From contig CALWHG010000009.1 of the NCBI GenBank assembly GCA_944380315.1, forward strand, positions 1 to 57,478: DNA of 57,478 bases, read 5' to 3'. Source of the DNA: an uncultured Lachnospiraceae bacterium (GTDB lineage Bacteria > Bacillota > Clostridia > Lachnospirales > Lachnospiraceae). Numbering within the stretch: the stretch's first letter is position 1; each line of letters begins with the position of its first letter. The notes beneath the pieces are model-generated. The model did not search any database, was not told the DNA's origin, and saw only the letters and a program-made list of their open reading frames with translations. This document shows positions 16,165 to 24,539 of the stretch, one piece after another. A program made the translations under genes and the position numbers.

Positions 16165-17932
16165 GGGTCTGATCCTCCATGACATTTTCTATGATAGGCA
16201 TGAAGCTCTTGTGAGCCACATCTATGAGTCCCTTGTCTGAAAGCTTGATCTGGGGAGATACGGCCAGGGCCATGAGGGTAAAGAAAGAGCTCAGGTCCTT
16301 GTGCTCAAAACCCATATCCCTGCAGTTTGAAAGCAGCTTCTCCACTCTGGGCAGCAGCTCCTCAGGCTCCTCCTCGGAAAGCAGGCCTGCCACCGGAAGG
16401 GGTATAAGGTCAGTCACTCTGCCATCCCTTGCGGCACACATGCCGCCGCCAGCCTCTATGAGTGCGTTGGCTGCAGCTGCCATGTCCCTGGGATCGCTTC
16501 CAAATACGGAAAGGTTGTGGGCATCGTGGCTGTAGGTTATGGCCATGGCGCCCCTGGGGCTGCCCATGCCCTCTATGAGTCCGAGGCTGTGCTGGTCCTT
16601 GCCATAGCGGTTGAATACTGCCATGCGCATATAGCCCTCAGTATCGACCTCTGCATATCCATCATTTTCAGCAGAAAGGCTGAGCTCTCTCTGCACATGC
16701 TTCGTAAATACGCTCCTGCCATCCTCCTGGATGATGTTTACAAGGGCCTTGCCGCCTCTGAAGCCCGCCTGCACTGGAGTACGGAGCACGAACATGTCCT
16801 CTGTGACAGGCTTTACATGCATGGTACCATAGAGGGTCTCAGGCACCTCCATGGCCGGCAGCTTCTCAAGCATCCTGCCGTCCCTTGCGACCACTGCACC
16901 CTTGCAGAGCACCATATGGGCCCTGGGATGCTTTATGTCCTTCATGAGCTGGATGTCGGCCACCATGCCGGGAGCTATGGCGCCTATGTCATAGCGTCTC
17001 AGTCTGACTGCACCGTTGATGGTGGCAGCCCTGAGGGCAAACATGGGATCCAGGCCGTTTTCGATGGCCTGCTCCACTACAAAGTTGAGATGGCCCTCAG
17101 TCATGAGCCTGTTGAGGGGCACATCATCCGTGACCAGACATATCCTGTCCTTTACGGGAGCCTCGTTTATGGCCTGCATCATCTCCGGGGTGATCTTGCT
17201 GAGCTGCACCTGTATGGTAAAGCCGAGAGCCAGCTCCTGACGGAGCTTGTCCGGGTCTCCTATGGTATGGTCGCTGTCTATGCCTGCGGCCCTGAATACC
17301 TGCAGCCTGTCTCCCTCAAGGAGAGCCACATGTCCGTCCAGTATGCAGCCTGTCCTCCTGGCAGCCTCAACTATGGAAAGTATGTTTTCCTCACAGTCAG
17401 CCACTCCGTTGAAGTCCATGACCTCTCCCAGGCCATATACTCCGTCCATGGAGAGCAGCTCCTCCATCTCCCTCTCGTCCATGACATAGCCCGAGTCCTC
17501 AAAGCCGGGGGCTGAGGGTATGGTAGAGGGAGCCATCATAAATACACGAAGAGGAAGCCTCTTGCAGGCCTCTATGAGATAGGCTATACCTGTTTTTCCT
17601 GAAACATTGGCGATCTCGTGCGGATCAGCACATACGGTAGTGGTACCGAGAGAGATAAGACGTGAAGCAAAATGCTCCGGTATGAGCATACTGCTCTCAA
17701 GATGCATATGGGAATCCACAAAGCCCGGAACTGCATACGCAGACTCTCCGTCTATGACCTCCTTTGCAGACATCCCCTCTTTCCAGTCTCCCACATAGGC
17801 TATACGTCCATCTGCTATGCCTATGCTGCCCTCAATGATGGAATCATTGAATACATTTACTATCCTGACATCGCGGATAGCAAGATCGAACTGCAGCTTT
17901 CCTGCCGCAGCCAGTACCGTCCTGTTCAGCAA
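16154..17932 (-). CDS. ade: Adenine deaminase
   Basis: Hydrolyses adenine to hypoxanthine and ammonia in purine salvage; cytoplasmic metalloenzyme. 592 residues against about 588 for E. coli Ade. Metal ligands in DSHMHLESSM (HMH at 75-77), TTTVCADPHEIANV, DGHVALLEGDRL and the C-terminal Ade domain with GAMAITYSHDAHNLSVFG are all conserved. The start is TTG at 17930-17932 with GGAGG 7 bp before it. First gene of an operon with a polyamine-type ABC importer, whose permease gene begins inside its last codons; a complete promoter lies 54-82 bp upstream. No purine riboswitch was recognised in the leader. Confidence 0.95.
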   Translation of the reverse strand: MLNRTVLAAAGKLQFDLAIRDVRIVNVFNDSIIEGSIGIADGRIAYVGDWKEGMSAKEVIDGESAYAVPGFVDSHMHLESSMLIPEHFASRLISLGTTTVCADPHEIANVSGKTGIAYLIEACKRLPLRVFMMAPSTIPSAPGFEDSGYVMDEREMEELLSMDGVYGLGEVMDFNGVADCEENILSIVEAARRTGCILDGHVALLEGDRLQVFRAAGIDSDHTIGDPDKLRQELALGFTIQVQLSKITPEMMQAINEAPVKDRICLVTDDVPLNRLMTEGHLNFVVEQAIENGLDPMFALRAATINGAVRLRRYDIGAIAPGMVADIQLMKDIKHPRAHMVLCKGAVVARDGRMLEKLPAMEVPETLYGTMHVKPVTEDMFVLRTPVQAGFRGGKALVNIIQEDGRSVFTKHVQRELSLSAENDGYAEVDTEGYMRMAVFNRYGKDQHSLGLIEGMGSPRGAMAITYSHDAHNLSVFGSDPRDMAAAANALIEAGGGMCAARDGRVTDLIPLPVAGLLSEEEPEELLPRVEKLLSNCRDMGFEHKDLSSFFTLMALAVSPQIKLSDKGLIDVAHKSFMPIIENVMEDQTHGA

Positions 17933-17985
17933 TTCGTCACCTCCGGAAAAGCACTCCGAGCAATATATGTCAAATATCTGTAAAA

Positions 17986-18014
17986 ATTGTAGCTTTTCCG
18001 TAAACCCTTGTCAA
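17986..18014 (-). promoter_or_regulatory. Sigma-A promoter of the ade/ABC operon
   Basis: Minus strand: TTGACA (18009-18014, perfect), 17-bp spacer, TACAAT (17986-17991). The leader to the TTG start is about 47 nt, too short for a purine riboswitch plus expression platform. Confidence 0.85.
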
Positions 18015-18120
18015 CAAAGAGCTTGCAAAGCAGGAGCGATTTGTATAACATAATTAAATGTAGCATTTAAAACAAAATAGTCATTGTCAGGTTTTTCCAT
18101 AGAAAGGAGAGATCAGTCCT

Positions 18121-19287
18121 ATGTTTTCACAGAAGGTCCTTGACCTGGAGCAGGAGATGATAGATCTGAGGCGTAAGCTCCATGCAGATCCGGAGCTGTC
18201 ATTTAAGGAGTTTCATACTACAGAGCTCCTGATATCCGAGCTTCAGAAGATCCCCGGCCTTGAGATCCAGAGGCCCACTAAGACAGGAGTAGTAGCCGTC
18301 CTTAAGGGAGGAGCCGGGGAAGGACGCACCATAGCTCTCAGGGCCGATATAGACGCCCTCCCCATAACCGAGGAGACGGATGTGCCCTTTGCCTCCAAAA
18401 ATCCCGGAGTCATGCATGCCTGCGGCCATGACGGTCATACGGTCATGCTGCTCTATGCCGCCAGACTTCTGGCAGAGGAAAGGGATAAGCTTAAGGGTGA
18501 GATACGCTTCATCTTCCAGCATGCAGAGGAGCTTCCTCCTGGAGGCGCCATAGAGATGCAGAAGGCAGGAGTCACAAAGGGCGTGGATGAGATCTATGGC
18601 ATACATCTCCAGTCAGGCATACCCACAGGAGTCTTTGGGTCCCGCAAGGGAGCCCTCACCAGCGCTACGGACAGATTTGACATAAAGATCATAGGCAAGG
18701 GGGGACATTCTGCATTTCCCGAGACCTGCGTGGATCCCATGATAGTAGCCGGAGAGCTCATAGGCTCCCTTCAGACCCTGGTCTCCAGGAGCATAGCCGC
18801 AGTGGAGCCCGCAGTGGTATCGATCTGCATGATCTCCGCAGGCTCCGCCTATAACATCATACCCGGCGAGGTCAGCATCACAGGCTCCACCCGTACCTTC
18901 AGCCGCGAGACCAGGGCCAAACTCCCGGGGCTCATGGAGCGTATAGTAAAGGGCCTCTGCGACGCCCACGGAGCCACCTATGAGTTCAGCTTCAGCGAGG
19001 GCTATGCCTCCGTCATAAATGATCCCGAGCTCACCCGCATAGCCTCCGGTATCATCAGGCAGAGCTTCGGCGAGGACCACTACAGGGAGATAGACCCGCT
19101 GATGCCTGGAGAGGATTTCTCCGCATTCCTTCTGGACTGCCCCGGCTTCTTTGCAGATCTTGGCACCTTCAACGGAGATCCCAGGTACGGCGTGCCCCAT
19201 CACAACAAGCTCTACTGCATGGATGAGTCGTCCCTCAAATACGGAGTGCAGTTCTTCTATGATCTGGTAAGGGAAAGGCTGTCATAA
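18121..19287 (+). CDS. M20 family amidohydrolase (hippurate/N-acyl-amino-acid hydrolase type)
   Basis: Cytoplasmic zinc hydrolase that removes acyl groups from amino acids or similar amides; 388 residues, usual length. Metal ligands: HACGHDGHT (HxCGHDxH near 99-106), HAEELPPGGA with the catalytic Glu, and the C-terminal MPGEDFSAFL. The N-terminus LRRKLHADPELSFKE is diagnostic for the hippurate hydrolase / IAA-amino-acid hydrolase branch (peptidase M20D). Substrate not resolvable. Ribosome site GAAAGGAG. Divergent from ade, and followed by the palindromic repeat cluster. It is unusually rich in GC and in ATA/ATC mixtures but otherwise like its neighbours. Confidence 0.92.
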   Translation: MFSQKVLDLEQEMIDLRRKLHADPELSFKEFHTTELLISELQKIPGLEIQRPTKTGVVAVLKGGAGEGRTIALRADIDALPITEETDVPFASKNPGVMHACGHDGHTVMLLYAARLLAEERDKLKGEIRFIFQHAEELPPGGAIEMQKAGVTKGVDEIYGIHLQSGIPTGVFGSRKGALTSATDRFDIKIIGKGGHSAFPETCVDPMIVAGELIGSLQTLVSRSIAAVEPAVVSICMISAGSAYNIIPGEVSITGSTRTFSRETRAKLPGLMERIVKGLCDAHGATYEFSFSEGYASVINDPELTRIASGIIRQSFGEDHYREIDPLMPGEDFSAFLLDCPGFFADLGTFNGDPRYGVPHHNKLYCMDESSLKYGVQFFYDLVRERLS

Positions 19288-19300
19288 CAGCAGCAGATAA

Positions 19301-19444
19301 CAGATAAATACATAAGCCCGTGTATACCCCAGGGCCCTTTGCCTCTGCGAGGCGGCAGACACCAGATAAATACACAAGCCCGTATGTACCCCAGGGCCTT
19401 TTGCCTCTGCGAGGCGGCAGACACCCTGGGGTATACACGGGCTT
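19301..19444 (+). repeat. Tandem-duplicated palindromic repeat element (copies A and B)
   Basis: A 62-bp unit occurs twice in tandem (19301-19362 and 19363-19424, four differences), followed by a right arm (19425-19444). Each unit holds a left arm beginning AAGCCCGT and a 32-bp core beginning GGGCCCTTTGCCTC (19332-19363 in copy A). The right arm pairs perfectly over 20 bp with the far left arm (19314-19333) but with two mismatches to the near one (19376-19395). Inside the core GCCTC-TGC-GAGGC can fold. The element begins 13 bp after the M20 amidohydrolase stop and may act as its terminator. Confidence 0.9.
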
Positions 19445-19479
19445 TTATACTTATATGCTATCTGCAGATTCAATAGAGA

Positions 19480-19547
19480 AAGCCCATATATGTTCCGGAG
19501 TGTCTGCCGCCTCGCAGAGGCAAAGGGCCCCGGACATATATGGGCTT
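19480..19547 (-). repeat. Palindromic repeat element, copy C (inverted orientation)
   Basis: Same core as copies A/B but reversed (19499-19529), enclosed by different arms: AAGCCCATATATGT... (19480-19498) and its complement (19530-19547), with one extra T in the left arm. It lies downstream of the minus-strand oadB-oadG-like pair, facing copies A/B between convergent genes. Confidence 0.88.
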
Positions 19548-19572
19548 CTTATATTGATTATGAGTATCTTAA

Positions 19573-19689
19573 TTACTTATTTAGGGTCTTTCCAAGGAAA
19601 TAAACTATGGCGGCTATGATGATCATGACCACGAAGAGTCCCAGCATGCCCTGCCACATCATCGTAAGAGCTGTTCCAAGATTTGTCAT
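19573..19689 (-). CDS. OadG-like small membrane subunit (38 aa)
   Basis: Thirty-eight codons from ATG 19689 to TAA 19573: a short N-terminus (MTNLGTALTMMWQGMLGL), one membrane helix (FVVMIIIAAIVYFL) and a basic tail (GKTLNK). A strong ribosome site GGGAGGA lies 7 bp before the ATG, and the start is 18 bp after the oadB-like stop. Single-helix OadG/gamma-type subunits accompany the beta subunit of Na+-translocating decarboxylases and help assemble the complex; this one is much shorter than classical OadG (about 80 residues). It is shorter than most gene finders accept. Confidence 0.75.
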   Translation of the reverse strand: MTNLGTALTMMWQGMLGLFVVMIIIAAIVYFLGKTLNK

Positions 19690-19707
19690 CTCACTGTCCT
19701 CCCTTCA

Positions 19708-20844
19708 TCATCTGAAGAATCCGAGTATGATACCGCCGGCTACTGCGGAGGCTATCTGACCGGAAACATTTGCGCCTATGGCATGCATAAGCAGGTGATT
19801 TGTGGGATCCTCTGCAAGTCCAAGCTTCTGCACTACTCTTGCAGACATGGGAAATGCAGATATACCGGCAGCTCCTATCATGGGGTTGATCTTCTGCTTG
19901 CTGAATATGTTTATGAGCTTTGCAAGCAGGCATCCGCCTATGGTATCAAATACGAAGGCGAAAAGACCCAGCAGCATGATGAGTATGGTAGTAGGCTGTA
20001 CGAACTGCTCAGCCCTCATGCTGAAGCTGATGGTGATACCAAGCAGCAGGGTGATGAGGTTTGCAAGCCCGTTCTGTGCCGTATCGGAAAGAGAATGAAG
20101 CACTCCGCACTCCCTTATGAGGTTTCCGAACATGATCATACCTACGAGAGATATGGAGTCGGGAGCCACAAATCCGGCTATGAAGGTAACTATGATGGGG
20201 AATGCTATCCTCATGGACTTGGATACCTCTCCTCCGGTATAGGGCATCCTGATCATACGCTCCTTCCTGGTAGTGACTGCCTTGATGGCAAGGGGCTGTA
20301 TGATTGGCACCAGTGCCATGTATGAGTAGGCTGCCACGGCTATGGGGCCTATGTAGTTTGACTTGAGCACCTGCGATACCAGTATGGAGGTGGGGCCGTC
20401 AGCCGCTCCGATGATGCCTATAGAGGCAGCATCCTTCATGTCAAAGCCCAGGAGCACTGCAAATACTATGGTAAAGAATATACCAAACTGCGCAGCCGCT
20501 CCGAAAAGGAACATCTTGGGGTTTGAAAGCAGGGGGCCGAAGTCGATCATGGCTCCTATGCCTATGAACAGCAGCAGGGGAAATGCCTCTGATGCCTCTA
20601 TGCCTGTCTCAAACAGCCACTGTACTATACCATGGGTCTCTCCCACTCCCTCCATCATCTGATTGATGGCTGAGGATCCGGGTATGTTGACCAGTATGGC
20701 ACCGAATCCCATGGGCAGGAGCAGTGAAGGCTCATACTCCTTTTTGATAGCGAGCCAGATGAGGATGATACCTACCACATACATCACGATCTGCTGAGGC
20801 GTGATGGATAGGATACCCTCCCAAAGAAAGCTTAATCCGTCCAT
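19708..20844 (-). CDS. oadB: Sodium-ion-translocating decarboxylase, beta subunit (OadB/GcdB-like)
   Basis: 378-residue polytopic membrane protein. In the Na+-pumping decarboxylases (oxaloacetate, glutaconyl-CoA, methylmalonyl-CoA, malonate) the beta subunit couples decarboxylation of carboxybiotin to export of Na+. The segment GAADGPTSILVSQ contains the conserved Asp of the ion path; FGPLLSNPKMFLFGAAAQFGIF and SARVVQKLGLAEDPTNHLLMHAIGANVSGQI are family hallmarks. It is followed by a small OadG-like gene, but no alpha (carboxyltransferase) or biotin-carrier gene lies nearby, so the decarboxylase type remains open. Confidence 0.92.
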   Translation of the reverse strand: MDGLSFLWEGILSITPQQIVMYVVGIILIWLAIKKEYEPSLLLPMGFGAILVNIPGSSAINQMMEGVGETHGIVQWLFETGIEASEAFPLLLFIGIGAMIDFGPLLSNPKMFLFGAAAQFGIFFTIVFAVLLGFDMKDAASIGIIGAADGPTSILVSQVLKSNYIGPIAVAAYSYMALVPIIQPLAIKAVTTRKERMIRMPYTGGEVSKSMRIAFPIIVTFIAGFVAPDSISLVGMIMFGNLIRECGVLHSLSDTAQNGLANLITLLLGITISFSMRAEQFVQPTTILIMLLGLFAFVFDTIGGCLLAKLINIFSKQKINPMIGAAGISAFPMSARVVQKLGLAEDPTNHLLMHAIGANVSGQIASAVAGGIILGFFR

Positions 20845-20916
20845 TAATTAACGTTCCTCCGTTAAATATAAATAAATAATTACAATTATTAAGACATTAT
20901 AAAATGCCCTGTGCAG

Positions 20917-20925
20917 ATTATAGCA
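20917..20925 (-). promoter_or_regulatory. Extended -10 promoter of oadB-like operon
   Basis: Minus strand TGCTATAAT: a perfect TATAAT (20917-20922) preceded by TG one base upstream, an extended -10. No good -35 is seen. Leader about 66 nt. The remainder of 20845-21055 holds nothing else I can support. Confidence 0.5.
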
Positions 20926-21055
20926 TATCTAAGCCTGACACGCTATCAATGTTTCAATTTTAATGCCATCTTTATACTAAGACATGAACTTAGTTGGGTG
21001 ATCCAGTAAATCTTTGGAGGCAGCAGGCCCTTTGTGGGGGCAAGATGCTGATACA

Positions 21056-22276
21056 TCATTCATATCTCAGGGCTATGATGGGATCACGCTCTGCTGCCTT
21101 TTTGGCAGGATAGATGCCAAAAAATATGCCTACGACCGCAGAAAAGCCGACTGCCATAAGCACCACGAAGGGCTTGATGACCACTGGCAGGGAAAAAAGT
21201 GCCCCAAGTATGGATACCAGTGTGGCAGCCAGGGCTATGCCTATGATGCCGCCTATGGCTGAAAGGACTGCTGACTCCGTCAGGAACTGGATCATGATGT
21301 CTCTCGTAGTGGCTCCCAGAGCCTTCCTGGTGCCTATCTCCCGTGTACGCTCCGTCACGCTGACCAGCATGATATTCATGATGCCTATGCCTCCCACCAG
21401 GAGGGATATGGCCGCTATGCCTGCCACGGCAGCGGATACTCCCGACAGCATGCTGTCCACGGTGCTCATCTCCGACTGAGCGGTTATGACATAAAAGTCC
21501 TCAGGCTGTCTGTTCTTCGTCCTGGCCACATAGGCTGCAAACTCCTCATTGAACTGGGCCAGCTCCTCGGCTGTCATATCCGGATCGGCAAAGAAATGGC
21601 ACTGATATATACGGTCATTTGGCCAGGTGAGCAGAGTCCAGGGTATGTAGGCCTCACCATTTGCACTGGAGCCGGTCATGAGTGCGGTAAATGCAGACTG
21701 CTCCTTTTCAAACACTCCTATGATATTGAACTCGGTCACATTGCCATAGACAGTGATCCTGAAGGTCCTTCCCACGGCTGCTGCCGCGCTGCCATAGAGC
21801 TCCTCCGCAGAGGCCCGGTCTATGACACAGTTCGGCTTCCTGGCCAGCACATCCGCCTCGTTTAAGTAGCGTCCATAAACGATGTTTACGGGCTGCACAT
21901 CTATGTAGTTATAGTCTATGCCATAAAAATAAAAGTTTTTCTTTGTGATGTCCGTGGCTATCTCCCCGGTGACGGAGCTTCCGCTGTCCACATAGGCCAA
22001 CTTATCACCAAAGACCTCCTTGTAGGTCTCCATATCGTCCATGGTAAAGTAGTCGCTGTCCCTGACCTCCTCTATCCAGTAGCCTATGGATATGTAGCCC
22101 TGGGTCACGCCCACGTCCTGATAGATGTCGGAAAACATCTTGCGCATGGTGTCTCCCACCGAGGTGATGGCTATGACCGAGCCTATGCCTATGATTATGC
22201 CCAACATGGTCAGGAAGGAGCGCATCTTATTTGCCCTGAGAGCGCTCAGGGCCATCTTCATGTTTTCAAGAAGCAT
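21056..22276 (-). CDS. ABC exporter permease, MacB/FtsX family
   Basis: 406 residues: N-terminal helix (MLLENMKMALSALRANKMRSFLTMLGIIIGIGSVIA), a large extracellular MacB_PCD domain (about 45-270) and three C-terminal helices with the conserved ERTREIGTRKALGAT turn. Mechanotransmission-type exporter that moves peptides, antibiotics or lipoproteins rather than importing. Its ATG overlaps the ATPase stop by one base (22276). Together with the HlyD-like adaptor and ATPase upstream it forms a complete tripartite-like MacA-MacB set as found in Gram-positive bacteria, without an outer-membrane partner. Confidence 0.92.
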   Translation of the reverse strand: MLLENMKMALSALRANKMRSFLTMLGIIIGIGSVIAITSVGDTMRKMFSDIYQDVGVTQGYISIGYWIEEVRDSDYFTMDDMETYKEVFGDKLAYVDSGSSVTGEIATDITKKNFYFYGIDYNYIDVQPVNIVYGRYLNEADVLARKPNCVIDRASAEELYGSAAAAVGRTFRITVYGNVTEFNIIGVFEKEQSAFTALMTGSSANGEAYIPWTLLTWPNDRIYQCHFFADPDMTAEELAQFNEEFAAYVARTKNRQPEDFYVITAQSEMSTVDSMLSGVSAAVAGIAAISLLVGGIGIMNIMLVSVTERTREIGTRKALGATTRDIMIQFLTESAVLSAIGGIIGIALAATLVSILGALFSLPVVIKPFVVLMAVGFSAVVGIFFGIYPAKKAAERDPIIALRYE

Positions 22277-23013
22277 CAGCTCATCCTCCTTCCAAGGCCT
22301 GCATCCGCCTCGGATATCTCTGTGGGCGTCTCATTGATACGATCGCCTATGAGCCTTCCGTCATTGAAGGTGATGATGCGGTGCGTATATGCGGCGATAT
22401 TTTCCTCATGGGTGACTACCACCACGGTGGCGCCGTCCCTGTGCAGCCTTGCAAAGAGCTCCATGATCTCTATGGAGGCCTGGCTGTCCAGATTTCCCGT
22501 AGGCTCGTCCGCCAGTATGAGTGGCGGATCGTTGGCCAGGGCCCTGGCTATGGCCACACGCTGGCGCTGTCCTCCCGAGAGCTCATTTGGCTGATGATCG
22601 ACTCTGGCTGAAAGTCCCACAAGATCCAGAAGCTCCAGGGCCCGCTTCCTCCGCTCCGAGGGCCTGACTCTGGCATAGGTAAGGGGCACCTCCACATTTT
22701 TAAGTATGGTCATGCGGCTTATGAGATTGAAGGACTGGAATACGAAGCCTATCTTCCTGTTGCGTATGCGGGAGAGCTCATTTGGGCTCATGCCTGCCAC
22801 GTCCACCCCATCCAGATAATATTTCCCAAGGGTCGGTGTATCCAGACAGCCGAGTATGTTCATGAGGGTTGATTTTCCGGAGCCCGAATGGCCCATGATG
22901 GCCACGAACTCTCCTCTGTTTATGGTCAGGTTTATCTTATCGAGTCCCAGCACTCGAAGACTGCCCGTATCGTATATCTTGACCAGGTTTTCAAGTCTTA
23001 TGAGCTCACTCAT
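22276..23013 (-). CDS. ABC exporter ATP-binding protein, MacB/LolD type
   Basis: 245 residues from ATG 23013. Walker A GHSGSGKST, Q-loop VFQSFNLISRMTILKNVEVPL, signature LSGGQRQR, Walker B LILADEPTGNLDSQ, switch VVTHEENIA: the LolD/MacB ATPase pattern (ADEPTGNLDS is diagnostic). The start overlaps the end of the adaptor gene by 8 bp (ATGAGTGA), an arrangement typical of translational coupling; a longer upstream in-frame start lies wholly inside the adaptor gene and is rejected. Confidence 0.92.
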   Translation of the reverse strand: MSELIRLENLVKIYDTGSLRVLGLDKINLTINRGEFVAIMGHSGSGKSTLMNILGCLDTPTLGKYYLDGVDVAGMSPNELSRIRNRKIGFVFQSFNLISRMTILKNVEVPLTYARVRPSERRKRALELLDLVGLSARVDHQPNELSGGQRQRVAIARALANDPPLILADEPTGNLDSQASIEIMELFARLHRDGATVVVVTHEENIAAYTHRIITFNDGRLIGDRINETPTEISEADAGLGRRMS

Positions 23014-24466
23014 GGTCAGTCCCCGTCGCCGGCATGATGAAGCTGACCTCCATGCCATCCGCATATGCAGGCTGATAGCTGGTCATATATATCGGCTGAT
23101 AGTCCACATCATAGACGAGCGTGGGATCCTCCAGTATCTCCACGTCTATGTCGCTCTCTATGCCTGTCTCCACCGTCACCGTCTGTATCGTTCCCGTCAC
23201 CGGAGTGCCGGGAGCAGTGTCCGTGCCAGCACTGGACAATATAAGCTGCATGACGCTCTGGCCCGTCGCAGGGTCCGTGCCCACCGCTGAGATGGGCACC
23301 ACCAGGGTGTCCTCCTTTTCCTCAAGGATGATCTGGGCCCTGGCAGTTATACCGGCCATGAGTCCTGAGTCCTCCTCCGTCACCCTTATCTTTGTGGGGA
23401 TGACACGCTCCGTGGAGCCGCCTCCCTTTTCCTCTCCGGTGGGGCTGATGCTCTCTATGACTCCGCTTTCGGAGTTGCCTTCTCCCAGGATGTCCGCAGT
23501 GATGATGACCTTCTGTCCCGGATGTACCTGTCCTATGCTGTACTCGCTGACCTTTATCTCCATATTGAGCTGATCCAGGTTCTCTATGGTAAGTATGGGA
23601 GCAGAGTTTTCTATGTCATCCGCAAACTGTCCCACCTTGGTATTGACTCTGGTCACCGTGCCCGTGATGGGTGCCAGGATGGTGGCATTTTGAAGGTTCT
23701 TCTCTGCCGCATCCAGCTCAAGCTTCGCCGACTGTATCTTTATGTCCAGAGACTCATCGGGTATGACCTTCCCATCCTCGGCCTCGTATGCTCCCAGCGC
23801 CCTTTCAGCATCATTGAGAGCGGCCTGGGCAGTCTCCAGCTCCACCCTTGATGCATTGCCTGAGTCATAGAGAGCCTTTGTCCTGTTGTACTGGTCCCTG
23901 GCAGTGCTGAGATCCTGAAGGGCCTTGTCATAGCTGAGCTGAGCATTCCTGGTCTGTGTATCCTTGTCACTGACGGCCAGATCGTAGTTGCTCCTTGCCA
24001 GGTCATACTTTGACTGGAGCTCCTCCGGGTCGATCTCAAGGAGCACTGTCTCTCCTGCCACTACCCTGTCGCCTTCCTTCACATTGAGGGAGGTGATCTT
24101 TGCATGTATGTTTGAGGTCACGTCCACGCTGTCCGTACCCTCCACAGGGCCTGTGATGCTCAGAGTATCGGCTATATATCCTCTGGAGATGATCCCGGAG
24201 TCCACTGACACGGTACCACCTCCGGAAAAGAGCAGAAGCTTAGCCAGGATCAGCAGGATGAGCACTATGGCTATGCCTATGATGATCCTCCTTTTCCTTT
24301 TACCCTTCTTTTTCGGAGACCCAGGTTTTCCCTCCTCCATGAGCTCCTTTATCTGCTGGTCAAGCTCCTGCTCCTCCTGCCGGGAGGCCTCCTGTATCTC
24401 CTGTCCTGAGGCTTCCTGCTCCTCCACATTTTCTGTCTCTTTTTTCAAGTCCTTGTCGTTTTCCAT
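23006..24466 (-). CDS. HlyD/MacA-like efflux adaptor
   Basis: 486-residue membrane-fusion protein. A charged, Glu-rich cytoplasmic N-terminus (1-55) precedes one membrane helix (IIIGIAIVLILLILAKLLLF), then barrel-sandwich lipoyl halves (VDVTSNIHAKITSLNVKEGD and ATILAPITGTVTRV) flanking a coiled-coil hairpin (about 150-245), then a beta-barrel domain. Gram-positive MacA-like adaptors span the cell wall and pass substrate from the MacB-type transporter. First gene of the three-gene operon. A promoter (24505-24533) with a direct-repeat motif just upstream suggests response-regulator control. Confidence 0.88.
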   Translation of the reverse strand: MENDKDLKKETENVEEQEASGQEIQEASRQEEQELDQQIKELMEEGKPGSPKKKGKRKRRIIIGIAIVLILLILAKLLLFSGGGTVSVDSGIISRGYIADTLSITGPVEGTDSVDVTSNIHAKITSLNVKEGDRVVAGETVLLEIDPEELQSKYDLARSNYDLAVSDKDTQTRNAQLSYDKALQDLSTARDQYNRTKALYDSGNASRVELETAQAALNDAERALGAYEAEDGKVIPDESLDIKIQSAKLELDAAEKNLQNATILAPITGTVTRVNTKVGQFADDIENSAPILTIENLDQLNMEIKVSEYSIGQVHPGQKVIITADILGEGNSESGVIESISPTGEEKGGGSTERVIPTKIRVTEEDSGLMAGITARAQIILEEKEDTLVVPISAVGTDPATGQSVMQLILSSAGTDTAPGTPVTGTIQTVTVETGIESDIDVEILEDPTLVYDVDYQPIYMTSYQPAYADGMEVSFIMPATGTDHE

Positions 24467-24504
24467 ATATTACCTGCCTGCATATAAATTCAAGATCTTA
24501 GCAC

Positions 24505-24533
24505 ATTATACAGACCCGGCCTCTGGCAGTAAA
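24505..24533 (-). promoter_or_regulatory. Sigma-A promoter of the MacAB-type operon
   Basis: Minus strand: TTTACT (24528-24533), 17-bp spacer, TATAAT (24505-24510). Leader about 32 nt to the adaptor start. Confidence 0.7.
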
Positions 24534-24539
24534 CAAATC

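Noticed and set aside
16517-17515. 332-codon plus-strand frame opposite ade
   Set aside because: Fully antisense to a complete, conserved adenine deaminase; Cys/His/Tyr-rich composition typical of shadow frames.
17933-18008. Purine riboswitch before ade
   Set aside because: The leader is about 47 nt from the predicted start and lacks the three-way-junction sequences.
19301-19424. CRISPR array
   Set aside because: Only two near-identical units with no unique spacers, and the unit is a palindromic element; no cas genes.
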